The notes under the pieces are model-generated. The model saw nothing but the letters and a program-made list of their open reading frames with translations. It searched no databases and had not been told where the DNA came from. Positions 35,779-43,396 of a DNA stretch of 64,000 bases are shown one piece after another; positions within the stretch are counted from its first letter, which is position 1; every line of letters begins with the position of its first letter. Both the position numbers and the translations under genes were made by a program. The stretch is from Pedobacter cryotolerans (GTDB taxonomy: Bacteria; Bacteroidota; Bacteroidia; Sphingobacteriales; Sphingobacteriaceae): positions 248,001 through 312,000 of the forward strand of contig NZ_SWBO01000001.1 in NCBI RefSeq assembly GCF_005116475.1, read 5' to 3'.

Positions 35779-36385
35779 GGTAAATTTTCCTCCAATCTAT
35801 GTAGCCCATAGTTGCAATGCCGATGTATAATAAATACATCAACCCTGTTGCGTATAAATCTTTTGAGAAATAAACGCCAACATAAATGATGTCTACAAAA
35901 ACCCAAATTAACCAATTTTGTAAAACTTTACGAGCCAAAAATACTTGAGCAACTAAACTACAAGCTGTACAAAAGCTGTCAATAAATGGAAATGAGGCAT
36001 CTGTTTTTTTAAACAAGGTGAAACCCAAAGCTACGGTAAACAAAATGATGCCAGCGATAGAAAGCAGTATTTCCTTTTTAGTAATGTTTAATATTGGTCT
36101 TTCTTGGGTTGGATTATTTCTGTGTTTACTCCAAAAATACCAACCGTATAAGTTCATAAATAAAAAGTATACCTGCAAACCAGCATCTGCATAAAGTTTC
36201 CCTTCAAAAAAAATGAAAATATAAATTATCACCGAAACACAGGCAATAGGCCAGTTCCAAATGTTATTTTTTGCAGCAAGCCAAACGCAAAGAATGCCAG
36301 TAAAAACTCCGCACCATTCTAACAATCCAGTGCCGAAAAGAAATTGGTTTATGCTTTCAGTAAATCCGTTTGCCAATACTAACAT
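35762..36385 (-). CDS. pnuC: PnuC-family nicotinamide riboside transporter
   Basis: A 207-residue inner-membrane protein with about seven helices, aromatic-rich loops (NLYGWYFWSKHRN, NWLIWVFVDIIYVGVYF) and the C-terminal GYIDWRK end. These are features of the PnuC family of vitamin facilitators. Overlap with the NadR-like kinase gene indicates nicotinamide riboside as the substrate. Because PnuT relatives in this phylum carry thiamine and a TPP-controlled receptor lies nearby, thiamine cannot be fully excluded, but the riboswitch is downstream of this gene. A terminator and a small frame lie in its upstream region. Confidence 0.87.
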   Translation of the reverse strand: MLVLANGFTESINQFLFGTGLLEWCGVFTGILCVWLAAKNNIWNWPIACVSVIIYIFIFFEGKLYADAGLQVYFLFMNLYGWYFWSKHRNNPTQERPILNITKKEILLSIAGIILFTVALGFTLFKKTDASFPFIDSFCTACSLVAQVFLARKVLQNWLIWVFVDIIYVGVYFSKDLYATGLMYLLYIGIATMGYIDWRKIYREQKN

Positions 36386-36462
36386 TTTTCAAATGTATAA
36401 AATACATATCAGTTTTGAATATGGTTAAGTGGACATGTTTAGTTAACAAAATCATGTAAAAC

Positions 36463-36494
36463 AAAAAATCCGATAGGGAACAACCCCTACCGGA
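36463..36494 (-). terminator. Intrinsic terminator in the pnuC upstream region
   Basis: Read on the minus strand, tccggtaggggttgttccct folds on itself with atcgga and is followed by TTTTTTG. It lies 78 bases before the pnuC start, and no annotated gene precedes it on this strand. It must therefore end a short upstream RNA or control read-through into pnuC. Confidence 0.65.
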
Positions 36495-36567
36495 AAATAA
36501 ACCAAACAAACTATTTATGAAGAATCCTCAAACTTGTTGAGGAAATTTTAGATCGATTTCAAATCAG

Positions 36568-36657
36568 CTAATCGCTGTGCAAATTTTGATAACACTTACT
36601 AAACGCATTATGATTACCATTAGTACAACATTTTTGCCAATAATTGTTTTTCAACAT
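36568..36657 (-). CDS. Candidate 29-residue leader peptide or small ORF
   Basis: A frame from ATG 36657 to TAG 36568 encodes a 29-residue polar peptide with three Cys (WQKCCTNGN, SKCYQN) and many Asn. It lies between a possible promoter (36710-36740) and the terminator at 36463-36494. No family is recognised and there is no Shine-Dalgarno, so it could be chance. It is recorded because of its position in a leader-like transcript. Confidence 0.2.
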   Translation of the reverse strand: MLKNNYWQKCCTNGNHNAFSKCYQNLHSD

Positions 36658-36709
36658 CTTCTTGACTTTTGCGTGACTTCTGAAACAAAATCTAACTGAG
36701 ATGCTTTGT

Positions 36710-36740
36710 TAAATATATAAACGATTATTGCTTGCAAAAA
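36710..36740 (-). promoter_or_regulatory. Possible minus-strand promoter of the pnuC leader RNA
   Basis: TTTTTG (36740-36735) and TATATTTA (36717-36710) are 17 bases apart. The second is one base from TAnnTTTG. A transcript from here would run about 240 bases to the terminator. Confidence 0.35.
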
Positions 36741-36873
36741 GTTTTTATGCTAAGAAATTATTTGATGTATTGAATTTTATACAAATGATTTATAATTGAA
36801 ACAATGTAATTTAATGAATTGTTATTTCTATACTTATCTAATTAAGTATTTATAAAAAATTAAATCTATCATT

Positions 36874-37191
36874 ATGAAAAGAGCAGGTTTAAATATATTG
36901 GTTGCTACAGCCCTATCATTGGGCTTATTTGCCTTCGGATCAATTAAACAAGGCGGCATACAAGGAAAAGTAACGCCTGCAGAAGGCGCCAAAGAAGTTT
37001 TAGCAATTGCAGGAACTGATACGTTAAGAAGTCAGATCAATAACGGAGCTTTTGTTTTTAGTAATGTAAAAAAGGGCACCTATATGGTTTGGGTTAAGGC
37101 AAATGCGCCTTATAAAGATATATCAGTTGAAAACGTAGCAGTAGCAGATAGTGCTACAACAGATATTGGCGAAATTAAATTAATGCAATAA
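36874..37191 (+). CDS. Small secreted protein with carboxypeptidase-regulatory-like domain
   Basis: A 105-residue protein. It has a signal peptide (about residues 1-23, ending FAFGS) and then a single beta-sandwich resembling CarboxypepD_reg or SusC N-terminal repeats: GGIQGKVTPAEGAKEVLAIA, FVFSNVKKGTYMVWV, DIGEIKL. It has no catalytic residues and probably binds or displays something in the periplasm. A long A/T-rich leader with no gene precedes it and a terminator follows. Function unknown. Confidence 0.7.
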   Translation: MKRAGLNILVATALSLGLFAFGSIKQGGIQGKVTPAEGAKEVLAIAGTDTLRSQINNGAFVFSNVKKGTYMVWVKANAPYKDISVENVAVADSATTDIGEIKLMQ

Positions 37192-37213
37192 CTGCATATT
37201 TCGAAATAAAATT

Positions 37214-37238
37214 AAGAGGGCAAATTGTCCTCTTTTTT
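37214..37238 (+). terminator. Intrinsic terminator
   Basis: aagaggg and cctctt pair around caaattgt and are followed by TTTTTT. It ends the small secreted protein gene. Confidence 0.8.
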
Positions 37239-37285
37239 ATTATAATATTTTTTAAATAAATCAATTAAATCTCTGTTCAAAAACC

Positions 37286-37293
37286 TATCTTTG
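37286..37293 (+). promoter_or_regulatory. Putative -7 promoter element of carB
   Basis: TATCTTTG is an exact TAnnTTTG match, 103 bases upstream of the carB start. The -33 TTG is not clear. Confidence 0.55.
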
Positions 37294-37395
37294 CATCCCG
37301 ACAGAGCAGTTGGGATATTTCATCATAGCAAAGGAATTCTTCCAGCTATCAGTCAAAAATTTTGACTATTCACTTTAGACTTTTTTAAAAACCTC

Positions 37396-40293
37396 ATGCC
37401 TAAAGATACCTCTATACGTTCAGTACTAATTATCGGATCAGGACCAATCATTATTGGCCAAGCTTGCGAATTTGATTATGCTGGTTCTCAAGCCGCACTT
37501 TCTCTTAAAGATGAAGGAATTACGGTTTCAATTATCAACTCTAATCCGGCAACAATTATGACGGATAAAGTTATCGGCGATCATGTTTATTTATTGCCAT
37601 TAACTTTAGATTCGATTGAGCAAATTTTAACAGACCACGCAACAAATCCAAATTTGCCTAAAATTGATGCCGTATTGCCTACCATGGGCGGTCAAACAGC
37701 ATTAAATCTTTGCGTTGATGCAGAAGAACGTGGTATTTGGGAAGCTCATGGTGTTAAAATAATCGGTGTTGATGTTGCTGCAATCGAAAAAACCGAAAAC
37801 AGAGAATCGTTTCGCCAATTAATGGTTGATATTGGTGTGGGTGTTGCTCCATCAAAAATTGCAAATTCTTATTTAGAAGGAAAAGAAGCCGCACAAAGCA
37901 TTGGCTTTCCATTGGTAATTCGCCCATCATATACATTAGGTGGTTCTGGTGGTGGTTTTGTGCACAAAAAAGAAGATTTTGATGCTGCTTTAAAACGTGG
38001 TTTAGAAGCTTCGCCAACTCACGAAGTTCTAGTAGAAAAAGCGGTTTTAGGTTGGAAAGAGTACGAATTGGAATTGTTGAGAGATGGAAACGATAATGTA
38101 ATTATCATTTGTTCTATCGAAAACTTCGATCCGATGGGTATTCATACTGGAGACTCAATTACCGTTGCTCCAGCAATGACATTATCAGATCGTTGTTACC
38201 AAGAAATGCGTAATCAAGCTATAAAAATGATGCGTGCCATTGGTAATTTTGCTGGCGGATGTAATGTTCAGTTCTCTGTAAACCCAGATAATGATGACAT
38301 CATCGCTATCGAAATTAACCCTCGTGTTTCTCGTTCATCAGCTTTGGCAAGTAAAGCAACGGGTTATCCAATTGCAAAAATTGCAGCTAAATTAGCCATC
38401 GGTTACAATTTAGATGAAATAGAAAATCAAATTACCAAAACAACTTCAGCATATTTCGAACCTACTTTAGATTATGTTATCGTAAAAATCCCTCGTTGGA
38501 ATTTCGATAAATTTAAAGGTGCAAATATGGAGTTAGGTTTGCAGATGAAATCTGTAGGAGAGGTAATGGCAATTGGCCGTAGTTTTATAGAGGCATTACA
38601 AAAAGCAACGCAAAGTTTAGAAATTGGCAGAGCTGGTTTAGGTGCTGATGGGAGACATAACAGAAGCATTGAAGAAATAATGTACGGTTTAGAGCATCCA
38701 AGTTGGAACAGATTGTTCTTAATTAAAGATGCAATGAGCATGGGTGTGCCTTTAGAATCTATCCGTAAGGTAACCAAAATAGATAAATGGTTTTTAACCC
38801 AAATACAAGAATTAGTAAACCTTGAGGTAGAATTAAAGCGATATTCGCTAAACAATGTACCGAAAGACGTTTTCTTTAACTTAAAGCAAAAAGGATTTTC
38901 AGACATACAAATTGCTTACGTTTTAGGTAACGTAACCGAAGATGATGTTTACAATCGTAGAAAAGAACTAGGCATTAGAAGGGTTTACAAAATGGTTGAT
39001 ACTTGTGCAGCAGAATTTGCAGCGCAAACGCCATATTTCTACTCCACTTTTGAGGAAGCGCCAATTCAGATTTCATTAGTAGGTAAAGAAATATTATCAA
39101 ACGGAGATGAATTAGGTACCAACGAATCTATTGTTTCTGATAAAAAGAAAGTAATTGTTTTAGGTTCTGGCCCGAATAGAATTGGTCAAGGTATCGAATT
39201 TGATTACTCGTGCGTACACGGTTTGTTAGCAGCTAAAGAAAGTGGTTTCGAAGCAATCATGATCAACTGTAATCCAGAAACGGTTTCTACAGATTTTAAC
39301 ATGGCCGATAAATTATATTTCGAGCCAGTTTTCTGGGAACATGTACGTGAGATTATTGAATTAGAAAATCCAGTTGGTGTAATTGTACAATTAGGTGGTC
39401 AAACGGCGCTTAAAATGGCCGAAAAACTACATGAGAATAACATCAAAATCATCGGAACTTCTTATAACGATATGGATATTGCCGAAGATCGTGGTCGTTT
39501 CTCTGATTTGTTAAAAGAATTAGAAATTCCTTATCCAAGATATGGTGTAGCAGAAAATGCAGAAGAAGCAATTGTTGTTGCAAACGAGGTTGGTTATCCA
39601 GTTTTGGTTCGCCCAAGTTACGTATTAGGCGGACAAGGAATGAGCATCGTAATTAACGATGAAGATTTAGAAAAAGCAGTAGTAAAACTACTCGGCGATT
39701 TACCTGGTAACCGTGTTTTAATCGATCACTTTTTAGATAGAGCAGAAGAAACTGAATCAGACTCAATTTCTGATGGAACAGATTGCCACATAGTTGGTTT
39801 AATGGAGCACATTGAGCCTGCAGGTATCCATTCTGGCGATTCGAGTGCAGTTTTGCCTCCTTTTAGCTTATCAGAAAAAGTAATTGCCGATATGGAAAAT
39901 TACTCGAAGAAAATAGCAAAAGCTTTAAACGTAATTGGTTTATTAAATATTCAGTTTGCGGTTAAGGATGATAAAGTTTACGTAATTGAGGCAAATCCAC
40001 GTGCTTCGAGAACAGTACCTTTTATAGCCAAAGCTTACGATGTACCTTACATTAACATCGCTGCCAGAATTATGCTTGGCGTTAATAAACTAAGAGATTT
40101 TAACATTGTGCGCAAGCTAAAAGGTTATGCCATTAAAGAGCCTGTTTTCTCTTTCGATAAATTCCCAGAAGTAACCAAAGAATTAGGGCCAGAAATGAAA
40201 TCTACTGGTGAAGCTATACGTTTCATTAAAGATTTAGAAGATCCTTATTTCCGTAAATTGGTTAAAGACAAATCGATGTATTTATCAAAATAG
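37396..40293 (+). CDS. carB: Carbamoyl-phosphate synthase large subunit, lacking the C-terminal allosteric domain
   Basis: A 965-residue synthase subunit that makes carbamoyl phosphate from bicarbonate, ATP and ammonia supplied by CarA. Both ATP-grasp halves are present: GSGPIIIGQACEFDYAG and RPSYTLGGSGGG in the first, and GSGPNRIGQGIEFDYS and RPSYVLGGQGMS in the second. The protein ends about 35 residues after LGPEMKSTGEA. The roughly 130-residue MGS-like domain, which binds UMP and ornithine in the E. coli enzyme (about 1070 residues), is missing. The stop is followed by a proper terminator, so this is not a recent truncation. carA is not in the window. Confidence 0.96.
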   Translation: MPKDTSIRSVLIIGSGPIIIGQACEFDYAGSQAALSLKDEGITVSIINSNPATIMTDKVIGDHVYLLPLTLDSIEQILTDHATNPNLPKIDAVLPTMGGQTALNLCVDAEERGIWEAHGVKIIGVDVAAIEKTENRESFRQLMVDIGVGVAPSKIANSYLEGKEAAQSIGFPLVIRPSYTLGGSGGGFVHKKEDFDAALKRGLEASPTHEVLVEKAVLGWKEYELELLRDGNDNVIIICSIENFDPMGIHTGDSITVAPAMTLSDRCYQEMRNQAIKMMRAIGNFAGGCNVQFSVNPDNDDIIAIEINPRVSRSSALASKATGYPIAKIAAKLAIGYNLDEIENQITKTTSAYFEPTLDYVIVKIPRWNFDKFKGANMELGLQMKSVGEVMAIGRSFIEALQKATQSLEIGRAGLGADGRHNRSIEEIMYGLEHPSWNRLFLIKDAMSMGVPLESIRKVTKIDKWFLTQIQELVNLEVELKRYSLNNVPKDVFFNLKQKGFSDIQIAYVLGNVTEDDVYNRRKELGIRRVYKMVDTCAAEFAAQTPYFYSTFEEAPIQISLVGKEILSNGDELGTNESIVSDKKKVIVLGSGPNRIGQGIEFDYSCVHGLLAAKESGFEAIMINCNPETVSTDFNMADKLYFEPVFWEHVREIIELENPVGVIVQLGGQTALKMAEKLHENNIKIIGTSYNDMDIAEDRGRFSDLLKELEIPYPRYGVAENAEEAIVVANEVGYPVLVRPSYVLGGQGMSIVINDEDLEKAVVKLLGDLPGNRVLIDHFLDRAEETESDSISDGTDCHIVGLMEHIEPAGIHSGDSSAVLPPFSLSEKVIADMENYSKKIAKALNVIGLLNIQFAVKDDKVYVIEANPRASRTVPFIAKAYDVPYINIAARIMLGVNKLRDFNIVRKLKGYAIKEPVFSFDKFPEVTKELGPEMKSTGEAIRFIKDLEDPYFRKLVKDKSMYLSK

Positions 40294-40328
40294 AATTGTC
40301 AGTCTGAGCCTAGTCGAAGACTTATACA

Positions 40329-40360
40329 AATCCCTTAGCGAAAGTTAAGGGATTTTTTTA
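40329..40360 (+). terminator. Intrinsic terminator after carB
   Basis: aatccctta and taagggatt pair around gcgaaagt and are followed by TTTTTTT. A gtctgagcctagtcgaaga repeat unit lies between it and the stop codon. Confidence 0.8.
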
Positions 40361-40674
40361 TAACGTTTTTGTCATTCAGAGCGGAGAGAAAAATCTATGA
40401 GTTAAATTAGTTTTGAAGCGCAATGAAACTACAACGATTAAGGGCAGTCCAACTTTCCGCTATATCTTTTTGGACCTCTGCTAAAACTTAAGAAGTCGCT
40501 TTCTATAAAATTATCAGACTTTGTAAGTTTACCTATACTAATAAAAAGTATGCCGCTTCAATTTGGGCTATTTAACTTAGGCAAGTGCAAGGAAACCCTG
40601 TATAGCTCCACACCAGATGTTATTTAAACCCGACGGAAGTGAATACTTAATCCCATTAAGTTAAGAGAGTTTCG
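40361..40674. other. Gene-free stretch with degenerate repeat pieces
   Basis: No coding frame with recognisable content. It contains gtcattcagagcgg (about 40370), a piece at 40627-40650 resembling 9066-9090, and an aaaaagtatgccgc unit near 40543. It looks like decayed interspersed repeats. Confidence 0.5.
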
Positions 40675-40769
40675 TCATTGCGAGGGTCGATTTTTCATCG
40701 CCCGAAGCAATCTCCTCTTTGTAATTAGACTCTAAAAGGCAAGGAGATTGCTTCGTGCCTCGCAATGAC
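40675..40769. repeat. 95-base inverted repeat (gtcattgcgagg type)
   Basis: gtcattgcgagg (from 40675) pairs with cctcgcaatgac (to 40769), and gaagcaatctcc with ggagattgcttc further in. It is non-coding. The inner stem recurs at 5670-5699. The remaining bases to 40933 repeat pieces (gcgaacacgtagtggtaa, gcgggactaacttt) also seen at 55.9 and 29.4 kb. Confidence 0.8.
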
Positions 40770-40933
40770 ATACAGTGTGCAAAATCAAAAGCTTAACTTA
40801 AAGATATTCAGCGAACACGTAGTGGTAATTTTTTTAATTACCCTGAAGTAAAACATTCAGCGGGACTAACTTTGATATGAAATACTAGCTTAGCTTTTCA
40901 AAAATCTTCATCATCAAAATATGAATATAATAA

Positions 40934-41890
40934 TTATTGCTTAGTCCAAATTCTGGTGTTCAGATCTAGCTCATGTACAATATCATACATAAAACCTAAA
41001 ATTGCCATATCATTTTTTAACAAATCTGGTTTTAGTAGCGATTTAAAAACAGGAGCTTCAAAGTAATTATGGTCTAATGGGAAAGCAATATAAGTTCTGG
41101 AATCGATAAAAGATAGCGAAACAGTGTAAGCCGATCGACTATTTAAATCATTAATTTTTTCCATTAATGCTGGTGTTAAAATGTAACGGGCTTCAATTTG
41201 ATCGGTGCTGTATACCACGAAATTTTTATTGAAACCATCATTTTCAAGCTCTACTACATTTTTATTGCCGAAAGAGTATACGTTTTTGGAAAACCATGCT
41301 CCAAGAGTAGCGCCAAAATCTTTCGGTCTAATTACGGTGATGCCGTTAAAGTTTTTATTGAAATCTGCAGTAAATACTATGCCTTTTAAAATATCGTGCC
41401 AATGGGTTTGCCTACCATTTTTGCCTTGCGTTTCGGTTTTATACTCGGCATGTACCTCAGCAAAATAGAAAGCAGTTTTGTCTATTTTACCAGTAATCAA
41501 ATCCTCTGTGTGGTATCTATCTGGCTCTTGAGTAAATAGTTGCGAGAATTTAAATTCTTCTTCGGCAATGCCATTATTTGGATTAATTGTTAAATTTTGA
41601 TCTATTGAACTTAAGGCAGCGCCAATTATTTCGTGCTTAAAGCGGCTTTTGTAAAGCGCACCCTCATCGCTAATTTTATAAAGGATAACCACACCAGGAA
41701 TTATGGCAGCTGCACCAACTACAACACCGATAATTACTGCGCTATAAGCTACGGCAATAATTAGCAGTAAAATGCCAAATGCAATTGCTCCCCAGCCTTG
41801 AGTTTGCTTAGATACAATCTTTTTTCTAAGCGTTTCTAATTCGGCTAAAACTGGCTGAATTTGAGGGTTGCTGATAAAATCTTGAGCCAT
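40934..41890 (-). CDS. DUF3137 domain membrane protein
   Basis: A 318-residue protein. Two membrane helices (about residues 34-50 and 54-72) follow a short coiled N-terminus, and the remainder is a soluble alpha/beta domain (DUF3137) that includes HWHDILKGIVFTADFN. Proteins of this family are commonly encoded with LemA. Here its start codon overlaps the lemA stop codon by one base, so they are translationally coupled. The biochemical role is unknown. Downstream is a repeat-filled gap. Confidence 0.82.
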   Translation of the reverse strand: MAQDFISNPQIQPVLAELETLRKKIVSKQTQGWGAIAFGILLLIIAVAYSAVIIGVVVGAAAIIPGVVILYKISDEGALYKSRFKHEIIGAALSSIDQNLTINPNNGIAEEEFKFSQLFTQEPDRYHTEDLITGKIDKTAFYFAEVHAEYKTETQGKNGRQTHWHDILKGIVFTADFNKNFNGITVIRPKDFGATLGAWFSKNVYSFGNKNVVELENDGFNKNFVVYSTDQIEARYILTPALMEKINDLNSRSAYTVSLSFIDSRTYIAFPLDHNYFEAPVFKSLLKPDLLKNDMAILGFMYDIVHELDLNTRIWTKQ

Positions 41891-42447
41891 TAACTATTAA
41901 AAAGTTCTTTTGCGCTAATGTTTTTACGTTCTTCGGAAGCAGTTTCTAAAACTGGCATAGTTTGGTAACCTAACATGCCTGCAAACATATTGCTCGGAAA
42001 CATCATTACAGCATTGTTGTAAGTGGTAACAGTTGCATTATAGTTTCTTCTGGCTGCGGCAATTTGTTCTTCACTTTCTGTCCACGTAGTTTGCAGATTT
42101 AAAAAGTTGGTATTTGCTTTTAAATCTGGATAATTTTCTACACTAACCATTAATCCTTTTACTGCTGTACCAATCTGTTGGTCTAAGGCTAATTTATCAC
42201 CTTCGGTAGCGTTTGTGCTTAAGGCCTTGCCACGTAATTCGGTAATTTTGGTTAAGGTTTCTCCTTCATACTGGGTGTATTGTTTTACAGTTTCTACTAA
42301 GTTTGGCAAAAGATCGAAACGTTTTTTAAGCATTACATCAATGCCTGAAAAGGCATTGGCAACTTGGTTTTTTTTGCTAATTAAAGAATTGTAAATGCTG
42401 ATACCAAAAATTAGTACAAGGATGGCGATAATTGCGATAATAATCAT
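41890..42447 (-). CDS. lemA: LemA family protein
   Basis: A 185-residue protein. A single N-terminal membrane helix (residues 1-20) is followed by a long helical bundle with the LemA landmarks YNSLISKKNQV, DVMLKKRFDLLPNLVETVKQY and ARRNYNATVTTYNNAVMMFP. It faces the periplasm or cytosol depending on orientation, and its function is not settled. It is the first gene of a two-gene unit with the DUF3137 protein. Confidence 0.92.
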   Translation of the reverse strand: MIIIAIIAILVLIFGISIYNSLISKKNQVANAFSGIDVMLKKRFDLLPNLVETVKQYTQYEGETLTKITELRGKALSTNATEGDKLALDQQIGTAVKGLMVSVENYPDLKANTNFLNLQTTWTESEEQIAAARRNYNATVTTYNNAVMMFPSNMFAGMLGYQTMPVLETASEERKNISAKELFNS

Positions 42448-42518
42448 GGGCGTTATTTTTTATTTAAATATAAAATTATAGATATGAAATAACTAAAGCT
42501 GTTACAAAATAATTATAA

Positions 42519-42550
42519 AAATAAAACCCTGCTCCGGAGAGAGCAGGGTT
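42519..42550 (-). terminator. Intrinsic terminator after the DUF4920 gene
   Basis: On the minus strand, aaccctgctc and gagcagggtt form a perfect 10-base stem with a six-base loop, followed by TTATTTTT. It lies about 30 bases past the stop codon. Confidence 0.85.
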
Positions 42551-42581
42551 CAATCAATCAATATTAAAAAGGAGAACCTTC

Positions 42582-43052
42582 TTAATTTTCCAAAATTACA
42601 ACTCCTTTTGCTTCAAACACAATTTCTTTTTTAGGTTTTGTAATTTTTGCTATTTCTTCTGCTGACTTTTTAGCGTCTTCTGCAAAATGTTTTAAATCTT
42701 CAACAGAGGTTTCTTTTCTTTCTGCAAAGCCATCAATCACAACTTTTTTACCAGCCAAATCTTTGGGCATAAAAAAAGCATAATCTTTAAAGTTTACAAA
42801 CATCGTCTCGCCATTTGGCATAGCTAAGTTCATGAAACAACCTTTTTTCTGACAAACTAATACTACTTCGCCAGTAACTTTCATATCTCTTTTAGTGCTG
42901 TCGCCTAATTTTGCATCAACTTCTGCGGTGGTAATGATCTCGCCTTTTTTAACGCCATCTCCAAATGCTTTACCAGCAATTGTATTTGCATCTTGAGCAA
43001 ATGTTAATGCAGTAATTAAACTGAATGCAATACTTAAAATAACTTTTTTCAT
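42582..43052 (-). CDS. Secreted DUF4920 protein
   Basis: A 156-residue exported protein. The signal peptide ends at LTFAQ (about residue 19). The domain has an OB-like pattern (DMKVTGEVVLVCQKKGCFMNL, KVVIDGFAERKE) with a conserved CxxxxC pair (VCQKKGC) that could bind a metal or form a disulphide. The last third is Lys/Glu-rich. DUF4920 proteins have no assigned function. It is a single-gene unit with a promoter upstream and a strong terminator downstream. Confidence 0.8.
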   Translation of the reverse strand: MKKVILSIAFSLITALTFAQDANTIAGKAFGDGVKKGEIITTAEVDAKLGDSTKRDMKVTGEVVLVCQKKGCFMNLAMPNGETMFVNFKDYAFFMPKDLAGKKVVIDGFAERKETSVEDLKHFAEDAKKSAEEIAKITKPKKEIVFEAKGVVILEN

Positions 43053-43077
43053 TGTTTTGATATTTTTTGTGCTGATA

Positions 43078-43085
43078 CAAAAGTA
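43078..43085 (-). promoter_or_regulatory. Putative -7 promoter element of the DUF4920 gene
   Basis: TACTTTTG on the minus strand matches TAnnTTTG and lies 26 bases before the start codon, with a TTG about 22 bases further upstream. Confidence 0.55.
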
Positions 43086-43135
43086 TTTAAAATCTTGTTA
43101 CTTAGGGCAATAATCTTGTGAATAAAAATTATTCA

Positions 43136-43167
43136 GAAAAAAACCCCACTACTTTGCAGTAGTGAGG
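43136..43167 (-). terminator. Orphan terminator between radA and the DUF4920 gene
   Basis: On the minus strand, cactactgcaaagtagtg pairs as a six-base stem flanked by a further cc/gg, followed by a run of seven T. It is 230 bases beyond the radA stop and upstream of the DUF4920 promoter. It may end a small RNA or a long radA 3' tail. Confidence 0.6.
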
Positions 43168-43347
43168 TCAATCATCCCTATTGTTTTGTTAACCTCCATT
43201 ACTAGATGAGAACAATAACCATAAGACAATAAGTTGTCCAATATGATTAATAATTTAAAAAATTACTGTATTTATCTGAAATACAAATATTTAGTATATT
43301 TTTGATCTAATGTGCCAAGTTTTTCTATTCAACAGTATGTAGAAATT

Positions 43348-43374
43348 TTACCCAATTAAGCATAAATTGGGTAA
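43348..43374 (-). terminator. Hairpin after radA
   Basis: ttacccaatt and aattgggtaa form a perfect 10-base stem around a seven-base loop, about 23 bases past the radA stop codon, with AATTT following on the minus strand. It could be a weak terminator. Confidence 0.6.
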
Positions 43375-43396
43375 TAATATTCCTAGTCTTAGCTAA

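Noticed and set aside
38472-38906. 144-codon minus-strand frame
   Set aside because: It is antisense to carB and reflects codon bias of the real gene.
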